Source: Thiobacillus thioparus DSM 505 | GTDB taxonomy: Bacteria > Pseudomonadota > Gammaproteobacteria > Burkholderiales > Thiobacillaceae | Length of the DNA: 35,958 bases | Assembly: GCF_000373385.1 (NCBI RefSeq) | Contig: NZ_KB891327.1 | Location: 832 to 36,789 of the forward strand | Direction: 5' to 3' | Notes under the pieces: generated by a model | Databases searched by the model: none | The model's input: the letters and a program-made list of their open reading frames with translations, nothing else | Told to the model about the DNA's origin: nothing | In this document: one piece after another, positions 34,621 through 35,958 of the stretch | Position numbering within the stretch: the stretch's first letter is position 1 | Layout of the letters: each line of letters starts with the position of its first letter | Position numbers and translations under genes: made by a program

Positions 34621-35355
34621 TTACTTGGCGTACTTGGCCTGTATGGAAACGACCGGCGCGTTCTGCTTTCCAGAAGGGCTGACATCCATGACGCCTTCGG
34701 ATTCGCTACGGTCGAGGCGGTAGAGTGCAATGATCAGGCCAATCGACGCGGCCAGCAGGAAATAAGGCCCGAACAGCCAGAATACCAGCGGGATGGAGAA
34801 CAGGAAGGCGCGCATGCCGATAGAAAACATGGTGCCCGAACGATGCAGGCGGCGAGCCACGGATTCCGGCGACAGATTGTGATGCGCTTCGAATTCCGGC
34901 ACGTTGATCATGAACACCACGTGATTGGCCAGGCGCACCGACATGGCAAAGGCGAAGAATGCCACGATGAAAGTGATCAGCAGGGCCATGACCTTGACGA
35001 TCCACAATTCGGCAGCATGGCTGCTGGTCATGCTGAGCACATGCCAGCTACGCGTAATGCTCTCGGCCTGGCCGGAGAGCGTGAGCGTACCGATGATCAG
35101 GATGGCGGCAGTGGAGGCCATCAATGTCGAACCCATGATCCAGTTACGCAGCGTTTGCACGCCCATGATGCCCTGGGCAGGATTGCGCATGATGTTGGCC
35201 ACCCATAAGCGGCGCGCGAGCTCGTGCACACCATGTATCGTGTAGGTGGGGTTTTCCCGCACTTTCATGCTGAGGAAAAGGTAGTACGCGACTACACTCA
35301 GTACGCTGAGTACAAGCGCCACAATATCGGTTTCAAATTCGGTTAACAATTCCAT
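34621..35355 (-). CDS. DUF599-family membrane protein
   Basis: The protein is 244 aa with an ATG at 35355. There are four or five hydrophobic segments: residues about 10-28 (IVALVLSVLSVVAYYLFL), 78-93 (LMASTAAILIIGTLTL), 120-140 (WIVKVMALLITFIVAFFAF) and 185-210 (LFSIPLVFWLFGPYFLLAA). The family features NPTYTIHGVHELARRLWVANIM, LRNWIMGSTLMASTA and the late FSIGMRAFLFSIPLVFW are present. The function of DUF599 is unknown. It is probably an integral inner-membrane protein with a soluble C-terminus. It converges on rlhA. Confidence 0.88.
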   Translation of the reverse strand: MELLTEFETDIVALVLSVLSVVAYYLFLSMKVRENPTYTIHGVHELARRLWVANIMRNPAQGIMGVQTLRNWIMGSTLMASTAAILIIGTLTLSGQAESITRSWHVLSMTSSHAAELWIVKVMALLITFIVAFFAFAMSVRLANHVVFMINVPEFEAHHNLSPESVARRLHRSGTMFSIGMRAFLFSIPLVFWLFGPYFLLAASIGLIIALYRLDRSESEGVMDVSPSGKQNAPVVSIQAKYAK

Positions 35356-35406
35356 CCTCTCGGTTTCCAGGTCAATTCATCGGCTCATGTACGCGGGGTG
35401 TAGCGC

Positions 35407-35604
35407 TCACAGTGCGCTCTGAGCGTGCCGGATGCTCGGCGCAGCAGAGGACGCGTCGGCGCGTGCGGAAACCGGTCCGCACGGGGTCGCATCCAGCTTG
35501 GACGTAGATGACGGTTCGACCTGACGGAGCAGGACGTTGAACTCATTCTGGTTGCCAACGTTGGCGAAGGCCAGGGCATTGATGATTCGGGTCATGACGT
35601 TCAT
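35407..35604 (-). CDS. Possible small protein (65 aa)
   Basis: An ATG at 35604 (also ATG at 35595) opens a frame beginning MNVMTRIINALAFANVGNQNEFNVLL, cited here as MNVMTRIINALAF then NEFNVLLRQ. GAGA lies 6-9 bases upstream. The N-terminal third is a plausible amphipathic helix; the rest is Ser, Ala and Pro rich and likely disordered. No family is recognised. It starts beside the AT-rich control region at the right edge, so it could be divergently controlled with the kinase gene. Confidence 0.42.
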   Translation of the reverse strand: MNVMTRIINALAFANVGNQNEFNVLLRQVEPSSTSKLDATPCGPVSARADASSAAPSIRHAQSAL

Positions 35605-35721
35605 GGTTTTCTCGCAATTCGTTGTTGAGTCGCTCCTTTTGTTGCATATTGCGTGCCATTTTTATAACTAATTGTTTACTAACAAGTAAATTATCGTGAC
35701 CCGCATACTTTGCATGTTGGA

Positions 35722-35740
35722 TTGTTGCCTAATGCAACAA
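35722..35740. promoter_or_regulatory. Palindrome TTGTTGC-N5-GCAACAA in the right-edge control region
   Basis: It has perfect 7-bp arms with a 5-bp spacer, sharing the GTTGC core with the palindrome at 35826-35840. Further GTTGCA words lie at about 35641 and 35805. The set suggests binding sites for one regulator. Confidence 0.5.
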
Positions 35741-35817
35741 TTGGCCCTGGTTTTATTTATATAAGATACTGTAGTTAAAGGTAAAAATAAGATATCGCTC
35801 GCCTCTGTTGCACCCCG

Positions 35818-35846
35818 TTTAACTTGTTGCAAATTGCAACTATACT
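35818..35846 (+). promoter_or_regulatory. Candidate promoter with palindromic operator in its spacer
   Basis: TTTAAC (35818-35823) and TATACT (35841-35846) are 17 bp apart, a good sigma-70 pair. The spacer ends with the perfect palindrome GTTGCAAATTGCAAC (35826-35840). A protein bound there would block RNA polymerase. The downstream start codon is at 35883. Confidence 0.5.
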
Positions 35847-35882
35847 GGGCGTGTTAGCGATAAGGGACTGGAGAACAGGATC

Positions 35883-35958
35883 GTGATACCTGCTATTCGA
35901 GGCGCTGTACTGCGTCACTCCCTGCGGGGAAAAATCACGCTGGGGTATTACGCGGTGG
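35883..35958 (+). CDS. N-terminus of a probable sensor histidine kinase (partial)
   Basis: Only 25 codons are in the window. GTG at 35883 has GGAG 9 bases upstream and reads MIPAIRGAVLRHSLRGKITLGYYAV. The stretch SLRGKITLGYYAV is a common entry into the first membrane helix of HAMP-type sensor kinases. No catalytic domain is visible, so the call rests on this short resemblance and on the elaborate promoter in front of it. Confidence 0.5.
   Translation, partial: MIPAIRGAVLRHSLRGKITLGYYAV

Overview
The window looks like chromosome of a betaproteobacterium, probably of the Nitrosomonadales/Thiobacillus type. This is inferred from the high GC content, the gene order thrS-infC-rpmI-rplT-pheS-pheT-ihfA-merR-tRNA-Pro, an Fe-type superoxide dismutase, and the wording of the housekeeping proteins. 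No 16S or other marker gene is present, so the genus is a guess.

Region 1 (1-11074, all minus strand) is an accessory locus of exported proteins. In transcription order it encodes: an alpha-alpha-toroid protein with a Ca-binding repeat, a putative-Ig domain and a C-terminal dockerin; two tandem paralogous lipoproteins; a five-repeat Ig-like protein with a single RHS/YD motif at its C-terminus; a small exported protein; and a giant YD-repeat (RHS) protein with an N-terminal transglutaminase-like domain that runs off the left edge. Short gaps and a common strand suggest one operon. All six products carry a signal peptide or lipobox. This is the best candidate for an undescribed system: a surface-assembled RHS shell with its own lipoprotein, Ig and dockerin partners. 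An 829-bp gene-free, hairpin-rich stretch (11075-11903) separates it from the core genome.

Region 2 (11904-20640, plus strand) is core translation machinery: tRNA-Val(GAC), thrS, infC (with an ATC start), rpmI, rplT, pheS, pheT, ihfA, a MerR regulator, tRNA-Pro(GGG) and sodB. Several RNA structures punctuate it: a terminator-like hairpin just before thrS, a very long hairpin with a T-run between thrS and infC, a hairpin in the rpmI leader, and a terminator after rplT followed by a palindromic repeat just before pheS.

Region 3 (20638-27490) carries a minus-strand operon of selO, a lipoprotein and a regulator-like protein; a CynX-type MFS transporter; and selD divergent from an EgtB/SenA-type nonheme iron enzyme. 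The last pair raises the possibility of selenoneine-type selenium metabolism.

Region 4 (27498-30952) is a molybdenum cofactor cluster: moaA divergent from mobB-moeA-moaD-moaE, with a ModE-like palindrome in the shared promoter region. Region 5 (31074-35355) holds a cytochrome b561/YceI pair, an RlhA-type U32 protein and a DUF599 membrane protein. The right end (35605-35958) is an AT-rich control region with repeated GTTGC palindromes and the first 25 codons of what is probably a sensor histidine kinase.
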